NCBI GenBank assembly: GCA_945906975.1
Contig: CAMDRY010000205.1
Location: 1-6,238 of the forward strand
Length of the DNA stretch: 6,238 bases
Direction: 5' to 3'
From: Bordetella parapertussis
Lineage (GTDB): Bacteria; Pseudomonadota; Gammaproteobacteria; Burkholderiales; SG8-39
Below the pieces are notes generated by a model. That model was not told where the DNA came from and ran no database searches. It worked only from the letters and a program-made list of their open reading frames with translations. A program made the position numbers and the translations under genes. Shown here piece by piece: positions 5,267-6,238 of this stretch; within the stretch, counting starts at the first letter, position 1; the number at the start of each line of letters is the position of its first letter.

Positions 5267-6238
5267 GGCTTGCCTTTCCAGGCGCGCGCAGCGCCAGAGC
5301 GGATAAGTGATTCAATCTCATCGGCGCCAAAGCCCGCTTCACCGAGGACCTCACGGGTGTGCTCGCCCAACTTCGGCGCGCCGCGAAAGTCGGTGCGTGC
5401 ACCGCCAGACAGTTTGTTGGCCGGGCGCATATTCCAGATCGCCCCTTCGGTTGGGTGTTCGACGCGCTCAAAAAAACCGGCGTCCCGCAGGTGCGGATCC
5501 AACTGCAGCGTCTCCAGCGTGTGATAGGGCGCCGCCGGCACATCCATGCGCTCGAATATCTCCAGCCATTCGGCCGATGTCTTTTGCCGCATGCCCTCAG
5601 CGCGAATGGCGAAATACGCACCGACGTTCTTGAAGCGCGCCACTACGCAGGAAAAACGCGGATCATCCTTGAGCTCGGGCCGCCCGATTGCCGCGAACAG
5701 CGCAAAGACCTGGGCGTCGGTATTGGCCGAGATGCAGACATAACCGTCACGGGTCGGGATGGGCCGGTTTTCCGGATCAAGCACGCGCGGATCGCCATAG
5801 ACCTTGCCCGGGTCGTTGGTGTTTTCGAGCGGAGGATCAAAGGTGCCCAGATACATGTGCTCGGTCATGACCTGGGTCACCATGTTCTCGAACATCGGAA
5901 TCTCTATGGACTGGCCTTCGCCGCCGCGCTCGCGCTTGAACAAAGCCATCATGATCCTCTGCACGGCAATCAATCCAACGGTGCGATCGGCCATCACAAA
6001 CGGCACATAGCGCGGCGTGCCGCTGACGCGCTCGTGCAGCGCCGCCACACCCGAGGCACCCTGGATGATCGAATCGTAAGCCGGTTTGTCCTTGTAGCGG
6101 CCATCCTGGCCGAAGCCAAACATGCCGCAATAAACAATGCGTGGATTGACCGCGCGCACCGCCTCGTAGCCCAGCCCCATGCGCGCCATCGAATCGGGCC
6201 GCACATTCCATAGCAGCACATCTGCAGTCTTGATCATG
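5263..6238 (-). CDS. Family III CoA-transferase (CaiB/BaiF), C-terminal part, cut by the window edge
   Basis: Enzyme that moves CoA between organic acids. About 324 residues of a usual 390-410 are visible, so some 70-80 N-terminal residues lie beyond the right edge; the ATG at 6237 is internal, not the true start. Seen: DVLLWNVRPDSMARMGLGYEAVRAVNPRIVYC, the conserved family core near the N-terminal domain's end; YDSIIQGASGV; and VMADRTVG, where the Asp at 5986-5988 aligns with the catalytic Asp169 of formyl-CoA transferase. Next comes GGEGQSIEIPMFENM, then a C-terminal domain with YVCISANTDAQVFALFAAIGRPEL and VPAAPYHTLETLQLDP. The donor and acceptor cannot be told from sequence. It is the first visible gene of an operon with the Bug receptor, a pairing common in Burkholderiales. 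Confidence 0.93.
   Translation of the reverse strand, partial: MIKTADVLLWNVRPDSMARMGLGYEAVRAVNPRIVYCGMFGFGQDGRYKDKPAYDSIIQGASGVAALHERVSGTPRYVPFVMADRTVGLIAVQRIMMALFKRERGGEGQSIEIPMFENMVTQVMTEHMYLGTFDPPLENTNDPGKVYGDPRVLDPENRPIPTRDGYVCISANTDAQVFALFAAIGRPELKDDPRFSCVVARFKNVGAYFAIRAEGMRQKTSAEWLEIFERMDVPAAPYHTLETLQLDPHLRDAGFFERVEHPTEGAIWNMRPANKLSGGARTDFRGAPKLGEHTREVLGEAGFGADEIESLIRSGAARAWKGKP

Noticed and set aside
5359..6213. Plus-strand frame of 284 codons opposite the CoA-transferase
   Set aside because: It is antisense to a clear CaiB/BaiF protein. Long antisense frames are common in G+C-rich coding DNA.

Overview
The window (about 60% G+C) looks like a chromosomal segment of a betaproteobacterium, most likely Burkholderiales. 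The reasons are a periplasmic Bug/TctC-family receptor fused into an operon with a family III (CaiB/BaiF) CoA-transferase, a relic of a second Bug gene beside it, and two AMP-forming acyl-CoA synthetases. This placement rests on gene content and family knowledge, not on a database search.

Layout. Bases 1-1139 (minus) hold the N-terminal part of acetyl-CoA synthetase (acs), which runs off the left edge. A 380-bp divergent control region (1140-1519) follows. It holds a set of GCCAA/TTGGC half-sites, a small hairpin, candidate acs promoters and a perfect 18-bp palindrome. Bases 1520-3148 (plus) encode a complete acyl-CoA ligase of the benzoate-CoA ligase/medium-chain type. Bases 3337-3950 (minus) carry a complete type II toxin-antitoxin pair, toxin gene first. 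It has a well-formed promoter, with an inverted repeat across the spacer and -10, whose predicted start is the A of the toxin ATG. Bases 4130-4285 (minus) are an in-frame, start-less relic of the C-terminus of a second Bug receptor, directly after the stop codon of the intact receptor gene (4286-5266, minus). That gene overlaps by 4 bp the end of a CaiB/BaiF CoA-transferase (5263-6238, minus) that runs off the right edge.

How the genes fit together. Acs and the ligase both activate carboxylic acids to acyl-CoA thioesters with ATP, and they share one divergent control region. The CoA-transferase moves CoA between organic acids, and the Bug protein probably binds an organic acid or similar ligand in the periplasm. 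The common theme is uptake and CoA activation of organic acids. The toxin-antitoxin pair is unrelated to this theme and looks like a later arrival.

I see no rRNA, tRNA, CRISPR array, insertion sequence or prophage gene. No clearly new multi-gene system is visible. The points most worth a second look are the duplicated Bug C-terminus, the probably leaderless toxin transcript, and the operator-like repeats in the divergent region.
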